Source of the DNA: UBA2336 sp965227265
GTDB lineage: Bacteria > Bacteroidota > Bacteroidia > Cytophagales > Cyclobacteriaceae
Assembly (NCBI GenBank): GCA_965227265.1
Contig: OZ245738.1
Location: 310,001 to 374,000, forward strand
Reading direction: 5' to 3'
Length of the DNA stretch: 64,000 nt
This document shows positions 33,357 through 42,234 of the stretch, one piece after another. Every line of letters starts with the position of its first letter. The stretch's first letter is position 1. The notes beneath the pieces are model-generated. The model was not told where the DNA came from and searched no databases. It saw nothing but the letters and a program-made list of their open reading frames with translations. The translations under genes and the position numbers were made by a program.

Positions 33357-34679
33357 ATGATACGGGATACATCAACAGACGTTGCCGAGAATTTTGAGGG
33401 TAACAGCGGAACAGTAGCTGCTAAAACATCATTCTGGAAAAGACCTTTCAGCGAGTTTGTATACTTCATGACGATGCCGCGCAACATGCGCGTATTGCTG
33501 GCAACCAATCTTATTTATGCATTCGTACTTCCGGTAATAGAAATTTTCGTAGGCGCATACATCATGCGTAGCTCCAATGACCCCAAGATTGTGATCATTT
33601 ATCAGCTTACGGTGTATACAGGTATTCCATTAACATTCTTATTGAACGGATATTTATTAAGCCGCGTTAAAACCTCGCACTTATACAGTTTTGGTATGCT
33701 GCTAAGCGGTTTATCGATGCTGGTAATGATGACACTGGAAAATCTTTCGCCCATAGGAGTAGGCGTTGCTGGAATTTTAATGGGGTGTTCATTCGGATTC
33801 TTCTGGGCAAACCGCGATTACCTTGCGTTGGCAACCACGAACGATGCGAACAGAAATTATTACTACGGCTTAGAAACATTCTTTTATACCATGACGGCAA
33901 TCATGGTTCCATTTGCCATTGGTGCATTTCTAGGAGCAGCTAATGACGGAGCCTGGTTTGGCGGAAGCTTCCAGACTGCCTACCAGATCGTAACCATTGT
34001 TGTGTTTGGCTTAACCATTCTATCAAGCATTGTTATTCACAAGGGTAATTTTGTAAAGCCAGCGCAGAAAGCATTCCTGTTTTTCAAATTTCATTCCTTA
34101 TGGAAAAAGATGCTTGCACTGGCAGGGTTGAAAGGTCTTGCGCAAGGCTATTTAGTAACAGCACCAGCCATTCTGATTCTTACGCTTGTTGGCAATGAGG
34201 GCTCATTAGGGATGGTGCAGGCTATAAGTGGAGTGGTTACGGCTTTTATGTTGTATTTATTAGGGCGCTTCACATTGCCAAAGCACAGAATTGCCATTTT
34301 ATCGGCCGGGTTACTTATCTTTCTTATTGGCACATTAACCAATGGCATTCTATTTTCTGCCGTTGGGGTTATCGTGTTCGTGTTGTGTAAAGTGCTATTC
34401 CAGCCGCTGCACGACATAGCGTATTTTCCGATTCAGATGAGGGTGATTGATGTGGTGTCGAAGATTGAAAAACGGAATGAGTTTGCGTATATATTCAACC
34501 ATGAGTTTGGCTTGTATGTAGGTCGTTTCCTCGGCCTTGGTCTTTTCATTGCCTTAGACAAATACGTTTCCACCGAGTTTGCTTTAAAGTATTCTTTGAT
34601 CGTGATCGCAGTATTGCAGATCGCATCCATACCGCTTGCCAAACATATTGTTAACGAATCCAACAAGCTCAGTAAATGA
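33357..34679 (+). CDS. MFS transporter (sugar uptake candidate)
   Basis: The 440 residues contain about 12 membrane helices in two sixes joined by a cytoplasmic stretch (KGNFVKPAQKAFLFFKFHSL). The first is NMRVLLATNLIYAFVLPVIE; the helices continue through LMGCSFGFFWANRDYLALAT, a polar-rich helix pair. It would bring the released oligosaccharide or monosaccharide into the cytoplasm for the GH130 enzyme or kinase. An MFS gene directly next to GH130 is a common arrangement in mannoside loci. It overlaps the following lipoprotein gene by 4 bases. Confidence 0.88.
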   Translation: MIRDTSTDVAENFEGNSGTVAAKTSFWKRPFSEFVYFMTMPRNMRVLLATNLIYAFVLPVIEIFVGAYIMRSSNDPKIVIIYQLTVYTGIPLTFLLNGYLLSRVKTSHLYSFGMLLSGLSMLVMMTLENLSPIGVGVAGILMGCSFGFFWANRDYLALATTNDANRNYYYGLETFFYTMTAIMVPFAIGAFLGAANDGAWFGGSFQTAYQIVTIVVFGLTILSSIVIHKGNFVKPAQKAFLFFKFHSLWKKMLALAGLKGLAQGYLVTAPAILILTLVGNEGSLGMVQAISGVVTAFMLYLLGRFTLPKHRIAILSAGLLIFLIGTLTNGILFSAVGVIVFVLCKVLFQPLHDIAYFPIQMRVIDVVSKIEKRNEFAYIFNHEFGLYVGRFLGLGLFIALDKYVSTEFALKYSLIVIAVLQIASIPLAKHIVNESNKLSK

Positions 34680-36400
34680 AGTCCTGGTTTTTCATATTGA
34701 TTTTAATATTGGCTGTAGCCTGTAAATCTGAACCGGTTCAGGTTGAACAGGTAGCGATTGATCGCGTCAATTTGATGCCTGATCAGCCTTCACCGTATAA
34801 AATGCTTGACTGGAAAGAGAAAGCCTTGAACTACGATCAGTATGTTTTCAATAGAGATCTAAAAGGAAAATTTTTGCCGTTTCTATGGCTTGATAGTACA
34901 AAAAGAAATTTTGATCAAACAACATTCGGGTTGTTCACCGTAGTGGGCGATGTGCGCCAGGGCGCAAAAGGAAATAAAGAATTCCATGAAGCACTCAATG
35001 CAATGGGTGCGCTTATGGGAGCCGGGTTGGTAGGCATTGATAAAACCAATCAGGACGGAATGAATTACGTTAAGATGATTCAAAACTATTTCAATCGTGA
35101 GAATGGATGGAACATTATGATGAATAATACACATCCATCGGTTGCACTGATGGGCGGAGGCTATGGACGTGACTGGTGGTATGATGTTGTACCGAATATG
35201 TTATTCTACGCGATCTGCGATTTGTATCCGGGTGTCAGCCGTGCAGATAGTTTACAAAGAATTATCGCTGATCAGTTTTATAAAGCTGATTCAGTACTCA
35301 ATGGTAACTACGACTATTCATACTTTGATTATTCGAAGATGCAGGGATTTGTAAACCACATTCCTAAGCAGCAGGATGCCGCTGCCGGTCATGCATTTGT
35401 TCTGCTCAGCGCGTATGAAAAATTCGGAGATGAAAAATATTTGGAGGGCGCGAAGTCGGCAATGGATGCTTTTGAAAGTCAAAAAGAAAGCCGCTTCTAT
35501 GAATTAATGATGCCGTTCGGTGCACTGGTTGGTGCTAAGCTTAATGCTGAGCATGGAACAAACTATGACGTTCAGAAATATTTGAACTGGACATTTGAAG
35601 GCTGTAAAGCAGCGGATGGCCGCACCGGTTGGGGTGTGATTGCCGAACGCTGGGGTGATTATGATATGCACGGTTTACAAGGCAGCATTACTGATAGCGG
35701 TGGCTATGCATTCTTAATGAATTCATTTGATCTCGCCTGGCCGCTTGTGCCGATGGTAAAATATGATAACCGTTATGCTGTAACAATTGGCAAATGGATG
35801 CTTAACGTTTCTAATGCAGCACGGTTCTTCTATCCTTATGAAATGGATGATCAGCATCAATGGCTTCCTGAAAAGAAGGAGATCACGAAAAATGTAATTG
35901 CTTATGAAGGTATTCGTAAAATGGATGACTATGGCAAGGCAGTATTAAAAGGTATTACTCCGGTATCATTAGGAGACGGTCCGAAATGGGTTAATGGTCA
36001 GCCTGAAGAGAGCATGTACAGTTTGTACAGCTCTTCGCAGGTTGGAATCTTTGGCGCCATTATCAAGAAAACAAACGTTGAAAAAATCTTACAGCTCGAT
36101 TGTAACGTAACCGACTTCTACGGAAAGAACGAATTCCCAACGTATCTCTACTACAATCCTTATGATGAAGCGAAAGAAGTAAGCTTCATCGGACACGAAG
36201 GAATATCTGATTTATACGATGCTCTTACACAAACAGTATTAGTTGAAGGCGCTAAAGAAGCCGACTCATTTACAATTCCTGCAAAAGGAGCAAGATTATT
36301 AATTGTGCTTCCGAATGGGAGTAAGCTTGAAAAGAATAAAAGTCAGGTAACAACAAATGGTAAGATAGTGACCTATCTGCCGAATTCAACCAAACGTTAA
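34676..36400 (+). CDS. Uncharacterised lipoprotein, candidate alpha-helical barrel glycosidase
   Basis: It starts with a lipoprotein signal (FFILILILAVACKSE, Cys at residue 16). The remaining 558 residues look helical, with paired helices such as AAAGHAFVLLSAYEKFGDEK and ELMMPFGALVGAKLNAEHGT, the style of alpha/alpha-barrel glycoside hydrolases. Conserved acidic and aromatic motifs include GRDWWYDVVPNMLFY, TGWGVIAERWGDYD and NAARFFYPYEMDD. The first ~560 residues of the protein at 42235 are a clear paralogue (DWWYDVMPNIFFY, RGWGVIKGQWDG, NASRFFYRP, PTYALYNP versus PTYLYYNP). I can assign no family. It is probably periplasmic or surface-bound and acts before or after SusCD import. It overlaps the MFS gene by 4 bases and precedes susC-like by 22. 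Confidence 0.7.
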   Translation: MKSWFFILILILAVACKSEPVQVEQVAIDRVNLMPDQPSPYKMLDWKEKALNYDQYVFNRDLKGKFLPFLWLDSTKRNFDQTTFGLFTVVGDVRQGAKGNKEFHEALNAMGALMGAGLVGIDKTNQDGMNYVKMIQNYFNRENGWNIMMNNTHPSVALMGGGYGRDWWYDVVPNMLFYAICDLYPGVSRADSLQRIIADQFYKADSVLNGNYDYSYFDYSKMQGFVNHIPKQQDAAAGHAFVLLSAYEKFGDEKYLEGAKSAMDAFESQKESRFYELMMPFGALVGAKLNAEHGTNYDVQKYLNWTFEGCKAADGRTGWGVIAERWGDYDMHGLQGSITDSGGYAFLMNSFDLAWPLVPMVKYDNRYAVTIGKWMLNVSNAARFFYPYEMDDQHQWLPEKKEITKNVIAYEGIRKMDDYGKAVLKGITPVSLGDGPKWVNGQPEESMYSLYSSSQVGIFGAIIKKTNVEKILQLDCNVTDFYGKNEFPTYLYYNPYDEAKEVSFIGHEGISDLYDALTQTVLVEGAKEADSFTIPAKGARLLIVLPNGSKLEKNKSQVTTNGKIVTYLPNSTKR

Positions 36401-36422
36401 CTGAACCATAAAACTGAAGCCT

Positions 36423-39400
36423 ATGAAAAAATATTTTACACTAATTCTGGTAACGTTTGTATTGACGGGGTTTGTTCAGGCACAAACTACGCTACAAGGA
36501 AAAGTCTTAGATGCTAATGGTGAGGCATTGATTGGCGTAAGCGTGTATCTAAAAGGCACCAGTGCTGGCGCAGTTACGGATATTGAAGGCGCGTTTGTTA
36601 TCGAAATGCCTTCAGGTCTTGATGCAAAAATTCTTACGTTCTCGCTTGTTGGGTACATCACGCAAGAAGTTGATATCACAAATCGTACGGAAATAAATAT
36701 CACGCTTCAGGAAGATACGCAGATGCTTAGTGAAGTAGTAGTAACAGGTTATGCTCCGCAAGAGCGACTTAAAGTTACGGGTGCTGTATCATCGGTTGGT
36801 GCTGATCTGTTGGTAAAAATTCCGGTTCCTACGTTAGACCAGGCGTTGCAGGGCAGGGTGGCCGGTGTCTCAGTATCTCAAAACACAGGTGCACCGGGTG
36901 AAGGTGTTGCAATCCGAATTCGTGGAGTGGGTTCAATTAATAGCGGTAACAGTCCATTATATATCGTTGATGGAATTCCAACGCAGGATGTATCCTTCCT
37001 CTCTCTTCAGGATGCTGCAGACATTACGGTACTCAAAGATGCTAGCGTTACCGCACTTTATGGTTCGCGTGCAACGAACGGAGTTATCATGGTAACAACC
37101 AAGGCTGGTAAAGTTGGCCCTCCTAAAATTCAATATGACACACAAATAGGCTTTCAAAAGCCAAGCAGGTTGATCAAGATGGCCAACACCAGCCAGTATG
37201 TAAAAATTTATAATGAAGCAACTAACATCGATAATGAAGGGGTAACCAATCCAATTTTTTTACGGCCACTCATCACAGACGGGATTGCTGGAGGCCTTGC
37301 AGATGTTGATCACGTAGATGCCATTCTTCAAACGGGTGTTTTACAAACCCATACGTTATCCTTATCCGGAGGAGATGAAAAAACACATTTCTATATATCC
37401 GGAAATTATTTTAAGCAGGAAGGTATTATTAAGAGCAGTGATTACACACGCTTAACCGGGCGTGTTAACGTTGATTCTCAACTTAAAGATTGGCTGAAAG
37501 TCGGTACAAACCTCAATGTTTCGCGGTCGACTACGAATCTGATCGGAAGCTCAGGTGATGGTGCAGGCGGAAACGGAGGAAGTGTTATTCGTTATGCCTT
37601 CTTCAGAAACCCGGGCCTTCCGGTACGTGATGAAAACGGTGCGTTTTTAGACTTACCGCAATACCCTACTCAGCTTGGTGATGGTTACAATCCTGTTGGT
37701 ATGCTTGCGTACAATCAAAACGAACGTAATCAGGACAGGTTATTTGGTAAATTTTTCATTGAGCTTTCACCAATTAAAAATCTTAAGATTACCTCCAACG
37801 TGGGTGTCGATCTTACCAACCAGGATCAGCGCAGGTTTGACCGTACCTGGGGTACTAACAATCGGATCAACAATGTTAACCGCTTAGCGGTAACGGATGA
37901 TCGCTTTCAAACATTAACCTTTACAAACTTTATTACCTATAGCCACAAGCTCGGTAATCATTCACTGTCATACCAAGTAGGCACGGAAGCAATTGCTACA
38001 GACCGTGAGTATATGGATGCGTCTCAAAAAAACTTTCCTGATCAAACCCGAAGCCTGGTATACCTCGGCAAAGGTCTTGGTCTGATGGAAAACAATGCGA
38101 GCACATCGGCCAGCAAGCTTGCTTCATTCTTCGCAAAGGTTGACTACGATTACCTGGACGGTAAATACTTACTGTCCGGTATTGTTCGCAGAGACGGTTC
38201 ATCGCGCTTCGGATCGGTTAATCGTTGGGGAACGTTTTATGCCGCCTCGGCAGGATGGCGAATCGATAAAGAGAATTTTATGACAAATAATGAAGTGATT
38301 GATTTGCTTAAGCTCCGGGTAGGGTATGGCGTGATCGGTAACCAGGAGATTGGAGATTACCGCTACATCGATCAGATCAACCCCGGATACAACTATGCAT
38401 TTGGTGACACCAGACAAATTGGGTATGCAGTCAGCTCACTGGGTAACGCTCAACTAAAGTGGGAAAGTAGTGGTCAGTTAAATGCAGGCGTTGATTTTAG
38501 TTTCTGGAATGGAAAAGTGAGCGGATCGCTTGATTACTTCAATAAAATAACATCTGATCTTTTGATCGCACGTCCGTTGCCAACTTCGGCTGGTTCTGCC
38601 ACAGCACCAATTGTTAATGATGGAAAAATTCTTAACACCGGTATTGAACTGGCTGTTACGTATGCCACTACAATTGGAAATGATTTTAAATTTTCGGTTT
38701 CAGCTAATGGAGCCACACTGCACAATGAAGTGCTGGAGCTAAACCTTCCAATTCCAATTCGTCAAGGATTGGTAGGATCAGATTATCTCACCTCCACTGA
38801 AGAAGGGTATCCTGTAGGATCCTTTTACCTCTATGAAATGGAAGGCATCTTTCAATCTTCGTCAGAAGTTTTCAGCAGTGCGTTACCTGTTACAGGTGTA
38901 AAGCCTGGTGATGTTAAGTATAGAGATCAAAATGGTGACGGTGTTATCGATGGCGATGACCGTAAGCATGTGGGCAGCGCGATCCCTAAAGTGACGGCAG
39001 GTCTCACGCTAAACCTGGCGTATAAAGGAATCGATCTATCGGTATTTTTTCAAGGAGCTTACGGACATAAAATATTTTCAGTTCTCAACCGCGATATTGA
39101 AGGATTCTATCGCGGCTTTAATGTTACGGAACGGTATTATAATGATCATTGGACAGGCCCCGGAACTTCCAATTCGGTTCCAAGAGCTTCGTGGGATGCT
39201 AGCGGTAACAACAACATTGTGTACTCTGACCGCTTCCTGGAAAGTGGATCGTATACACGTCTGAAAAATGTTCAGTTAGGATACAGATTCCCTTCAACCT
39301 TGCTGGATAACTACAGAATCTCCTCGTTACGCGTTTATGTTTCGGCAACTAACCTGCTAACCTTCACCAAGTATTCAGGTATGGACCCTGAAATGACCGT

Positions 39401-39506
39401 GAGTGATAACGCCCGGGCAAGTGCTGGTGATACTGCTAACGGTATTGACTGGGGTACATACCCCTCTGCAAAATCATTTAATGTTGGATTAAGTCTTACG
39501 TTTTAA
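36423..39506 (+). CDS. SusC/RagA-type TonB-linked outer-membrane transporter
   Basis: A 1027-residue outer-membrane importer of the SusC group. Signal peptide (LILVTFVLTGFVQAQ), then a carboxypeptidase-regulatory-like domain (residues about 20-105: LQGKVLDANGEALIGVSVYL), a TonB box area and plug domain (SSVGADLLVKIPVPTLDQAL; VAIRIRGVGSINSGNSPLYI; LKDASVTALYGSRATNGVIM), then a beta-barrel ending SFNVGLSLTF. It takes up oligosaccharide with energy from TonB. It is directly followed by susD-like and preceded by the glycosidase-like lipoprotein gene. Confidence 0.96.
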   Translation: MKKYFTLILVTFVLTGFVQAQTTLQGKVLDANGEALIGVSVYLKGTSAGAVTDIEGAFVIEMPSGLDAKILTFSLVGYITQEVDITNRTEINITLQEDTQMLSEVVVTGYAPQERLKVTGAVSSVGADLLVKIPVPTLDQALQGRVAGVSVSQNTGAPGEGVAIRIRGVGSINSGNSPLYIVDGIPTQDVSFLSLQDAADITVLKDASVTALYGSRATNGVIMVTTKAGKVGPPKIQYDTQIGFQKPSRLIKMANTSQYVKIYNEATNIDNEGVTNPIFLRPLITDGIAGGLADVDHVDAILQTGVLQTHTLSLSGGDEKTHFYISGNYFKQEGIIKSSDYTRLTGRVNVDSQLKDWLKVGTNLNVSRSTTNLIGSSGDGAGGNGGSVIRYAFFRNPGLPVRDENGAFLDLPQYPTQLGDGYNPVGMLAYNQNERNQDRLFGKFFIELSPIKNLKITSNVGVDLTNQDQRRFDRTWGTNNRINNVNRLAVTDDRFQTLTFTNFITYSHKLGNHSLSYQVGTEAIATDREYMDASQKNFPDQTRSLVYLGKGLGLMENNASTSASKLASFFAKVDYDYLDGKYLLSGIVRRDGSSRFGSVNRWGTFYAASAGWRIDKENFMTNNEVIDLLKLRVGYGVIGNQEIGDYRYIDQINPGYNYAFGDTRQIGYAVSSLGNAQLKWESSGQLNAGVDFSFWNGKVSGSLDYFNKITSDLLIARPLPTSAGSATAPIVNDGKILNTGIELAVTYATTIGNDFKFSVSANGATLHNEVLELNLPIPIRQGLVGSDYLTSTEEGYPVGSFYLYEMEGIFQSSSEVFSSALPVTGVKPGDVKYRDQNGDGVIDGDDRKHVGSAIPKVTAGLTLNLAYKGIDLSVFFQGAYGHKIFSVLNRDIEGFYRGFNVTERYYNDHWTGPGTSNSVPRASWDASGNNNIVYSDRFLESGSYTRLKNVQLGYRFPSTLLDNYRISSLRVYVSATNLLTFTKYSGMDPEMTVSDNARASAGDTANGIDWGTYPSAKSFNVGLSLTF

Positions 39507-39517
39507 TCACGGGAACT

Positions 39518-40999
39518 ATGAAATTATTATATACACTCACACTTGCGTTTCTGCTCCTGATTGTAACATCATGTTCCGATTTTCTGGATGAGGGATTAGA
39601 AGGAACTTATTCCAATGCAACTTTTTATAAAACACAAAATCATGCTGAACTGGCATTAACCGGTATTTATAACATCGCTGCATTCATTTCTAACAACAAT
39701 GCTCTATGGGTTTTTGGCGATGTGGCTTCTGATGATGCCATTCGCGGAGGTAAGGCCGGGGATTTTGTAGATGTTCAGTACATCGATGACTTTAATTACA
39801 CCCGCTCCAACACCGCGCTGGACATGATCTGGAAGCATTACTATGAAGGTATTTCACGCGCTAATTATTTATTGTACTACGGTCCGGATATTGCGATGAA
39901 TGAAACACTAAAAGCAAAGTTGTTGGGTGAAGCTCGGTTTCTTCGGGCGTACTTCTACTTTAACCTGGTGAATATTTTTGGTGAGATCCCACTGAAAACA
40001 AATCCTCCCTTAAATGAAGCTGAGATCTATAAAGCTAAATCTCCGGTAGCAGACATTTACGAACAGATTGAAACTGATCTGGTTGCTGCGAAAAATGTGC
40101 TACCAAAAACTTCTTCGGTTGTTGGCCACATTACCCGTGGTGCAGCTTGGGGTATGCTCGCTAAGACATATCTGTATCAGGAAAAATGGACGGAAGCGCT
40201 TGAAGCTGCTGACTCAGTAGTGGATATGGGTATTTACAGCCTTGAACGCGTTTATAAAAACAACTTTCTCGATTCTACACAAAATAATGATGAATCAATT
40301 TTTGAAATCCAGCACACCAATGGTCAGTTAGGAGTAGGGAGCTTTCTAAGCCAATACTTTTTACCCGTACGATTCAACGGGTACATTTTAGATTTACCAA
40401 CAGAAGATTTTGTTGAGGAATTTGAAACAGCCGCTGACGCGGTAACCGTTGATCCGCGACTCGATTATACAGTGGGCCGATCAGGTAGTACCTGGATTAA
40501 TGGTGAAGCATTTAATCCTGCCTGGTCGATTACCGGATTTGTTCAGAAGAAACAAGTACAGCCGCTGAGCGTTGGCCCCGTTAATAATGATGCTGCGCTT
40601 AATTATGTGTACATGCGTTATGCCGATGTATTACTAATCCGGGCAGAAGCATTGAATGAGCTTCACCGAACGGCTGAAGCACTTGATCCGCTCAACGAAG
40701 TTCGCACGCGCGCCCGCGAAAGTTATTTGTATGATGAAGATCTGGATGGTTTCGGCTCAGTGCCGACCGGATTACTGACTGATATTGCTTCAACCAATGA
40801 AGACGTAGTGCGTATAGCCATCCGGCATGAGCGCAGGGTTGAATTGGGATTTGAGTTTCATCGCTTCTTTGATTTGATGCGCTATGGTGCAACGGCTGCA
40901 GAAGAAGCGCTCGAAGAAACAGAATTTAACTATGCCGAACACCGCTATTTCTTGATCCCGCAATCGGAGATCGATACGAATCCAAAAATTAACGACTAA
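39518..40999 (+). CDS. SusD/RagB-type surface glycan-binding lipoprotein
   Basis: This 493-residue protein is the lid partner of the SusC transporter. It has a lipoprotein signal (LAFLLLIVTSCSDFLDE, Cys at about residue 19), the helical TPR-like repeats (ALDMIWKHYYEGISRANYLL; LLGEARFLRAYFYFNLVNIF; GAAWGMLAKTYLYQEKWTEA), the RYADVLLIRAEALNELHR motif and the C-terminal IRHERRVELGFEFHRFFDLM block typical of SusD. It begins 12 bases after the susC-like stop. Confidence 0.96.
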   Translation: MKLLYTLTLAFLLLIVTSCSDFLDEGLEGTYSNATFYKTQNHAELALTGIYNIAAFISNNNALWVFGDVASDDAIRGGKAGDFVDVQYIDDFNYTRSNTALDMIWKHYYEGISRANYLLYYGPDIAMNETLKAKLLGEARFLRAYFYFNLVNIFGEIPLKTNPPLNEAEIYKAKSPVADIYEQIETDLVAAKNVLPKTSSVVGHITRGAAWGMLAKTYLYQEKWTEALEAADSVVDMGIYSLERVYKNNFLDSTQNNDESIFEIQHTNGQLGVGSFLSQYFLPVRFNGYILDLPTEDFVEEFETAADAVTVDPRLDYTVGRSGSTWINGEAFNPAWSITGFVQKKQVQPLSVGPVNNDAALNYVYMRYADVLLIRAEALNELHRTAEALDPLNEVRTRARESYLYDEDLDGFGSVPTGLLTDIASTNEDVVRIAIRHERRVELGFEFHRFFDLMRYGATAAEEALEETEFNYAEHRYFLIPQSEIDTNPKIND

Positions 41000-41011
41000 C
41001 AATTATAAACA

Positions 41012-41052
41012 GTATTTAACCTTTTATTAACAATGTATTTAACCTTTAATAA
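41012..41052. repeat. Imperfect direct repeat GTATTTAACCTTTTATTAA
   Basis: GTATTTAACCTTTTATTAA (41012-41030) and GTATTTAACCTTTAATAA (41035-41052) are near-identical and spaced 23 bases apart, immediately before the LamG lipoprotein start. They could be a control site or a duplication of the leader. Confidence 0.4.
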
Positions 41053-41059
41053 GTAAACT

Positions 41060-42139
41060 ATGAAAACAAAAACAATTAGATTATTGCTTATGGCAACAGC
41101 ACTCTTTTCGGTCGCGCTGATTGCTGCGTGTTCGGATGATGATGATAAGCCGAAGCCGGCCGAAAATCGTGTAGAATTAGCTGCTACTATTACGTCAGCT
41201 GAATTACTGATTCAAACTACAGAAGAAGGAACTATCGAAGATCAGTTCCAGGTAGGCTCTCAAGAAGACCTTCAGGATGCAATTGATGCTGCAACCGAAG
41301 TGTTTGTGAATGCAAAAGCTACCCAGAAGCAAGTTAACGCGGCAAATGCTAACCTCACCGTAGCAATTAATGCTTACATGGACAAGAAAGTTGCTCCAAT
41401 TGCGGCCTCTGATTTGATCGGCCGTTGGAAATTTGATGAGGGTACCGGAACTACTGCGACTGACGACAGTGAAAATGGCTTTGATGGTATGTTTAAAACC
41501 GGTTCAGCAACATGGGGCGCAGGTACTCCAACCTGGACAACTGACCGTCATGGAGTTGCAGGTAAGGCTATTGCTTTTGATGATGGTGCAAACATTGAAG
41601 TTCCATACAATTCGGCTCTTAATCCTGAAGAAATATCCATTTCTGTTTGGGTAAGCTCTGCTGAAATTCGTGCTGATAATCGTTTTATCGGATTACAATC
41701 ATGGATTGGTTATAAGTTCCAATTGCAAGGAACTAACAGACCTTATTTCACCATTAATACAAACGAAGGTACACGCGAAGAAGACGCAACAGTAGAACTT
41801 CCATTGAATGAATGGCATCACTTGATAACTACCTTCGGTGGAGGTAAGTTAAGATTCTATATTGATGGCGAGTTAGCAAAAGAATGGGATAAAACTGGTT
41901 CAGGCGCATCTATTTCAGGCAAGCCTTATAACCTGGTATTTGGTCAGGATTTTCCAACTGATAAATATTCTGCTGGTGATGGAGCAAACTTTGATGTAGT
42001 GGGTAGCCCGGATTACCATGTTATTCCATTGGCATGGGGTGGATATTACCATGGATCATTGGATGAGATCAGAATCTATAAAACTGTTCTTACCTCTGGC
42101 CAGGTAACAAGCATTTATAACAATGAAAAACCAGATTAA
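41060..42139 (+). CDS. LamG-domain surface lipoprotein (SusE-position)
   Basis: A lipoprotein signal (LLMATALFSVALIAACSDDD, Cys at about residue 24) leads into an acidic linker. A helical segment follows at about residues 45-110 (LLIQTTEEGTIEDQFQVGSQ, then VNAANANLTVAINAYM), similar to FIVAR or DUF4972-like spacers. The C-terminal half is a LamG/concanavalin-like domain of about 220 residues (IGRWKFDEGTGTTATDDSEN; WHHLITTFGGGKLRFYIDGE; GSLDEIRIYKTVLTSGQVTS). The domain probably binds glycan at the cell surface. It sits after susD, the usual place for an accessory glycan-binding protein, and ends at a strong terminator. Confidence 0.85.
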   Translation: MKTKTIRLLLMATALFSVALIAACSDDDDKPKPAENRVELAATITSAELLIQTTEEGTIEDQFQVGSQEDLQDAIDAATEVFVNAKATQKQVNAANANLTVAINAYMDKKVAPIAASDLIGRWKFDEGTGTTATDDSENGFDGMFKTGSATWGAGTPTWTTDRHGVAGKAIAFDDGANIEVPYNSALNPEEISISVWVSSAEIRADNRFIGLQSWIGYKFQLQGTNRPYFTINTNEGTREEDATVELPLNEWHHLITTFGGGKLRFYIDGELAKEWDKTGSGASISGKPYNLVFGQDFPTDKYSAGDGANFDVVGSPDYHVIPLAWGGYYHGSLDEIRIYKTVLTSGQVTSIYNNEKPD

Positions 42140-42168
42140 GAATAATCGTTAGTTAGTTTAATAGTTTG

Positions 42169-42213
42169 ATCACCCTGAATTTGCTTCGGTATTTTCAGGG
42201 TGATTCTTTTTTT
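42169..42213 (+). terminator. Strong intrinsic terminator inside the locus
   Basis: ATCACCCTGAA (42169-42179) pairs perfectly with TTCAGGGTGAT (42194-42204), followed by TCTTTTTTT. It falls between the LamG lipoprotein and the next gene of the locus and should end or strongly reduce the upstream transcript. Confidence 0.85.
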
Positions 42214-42234
42214 AAGAAGATTTTATCTATCCGC

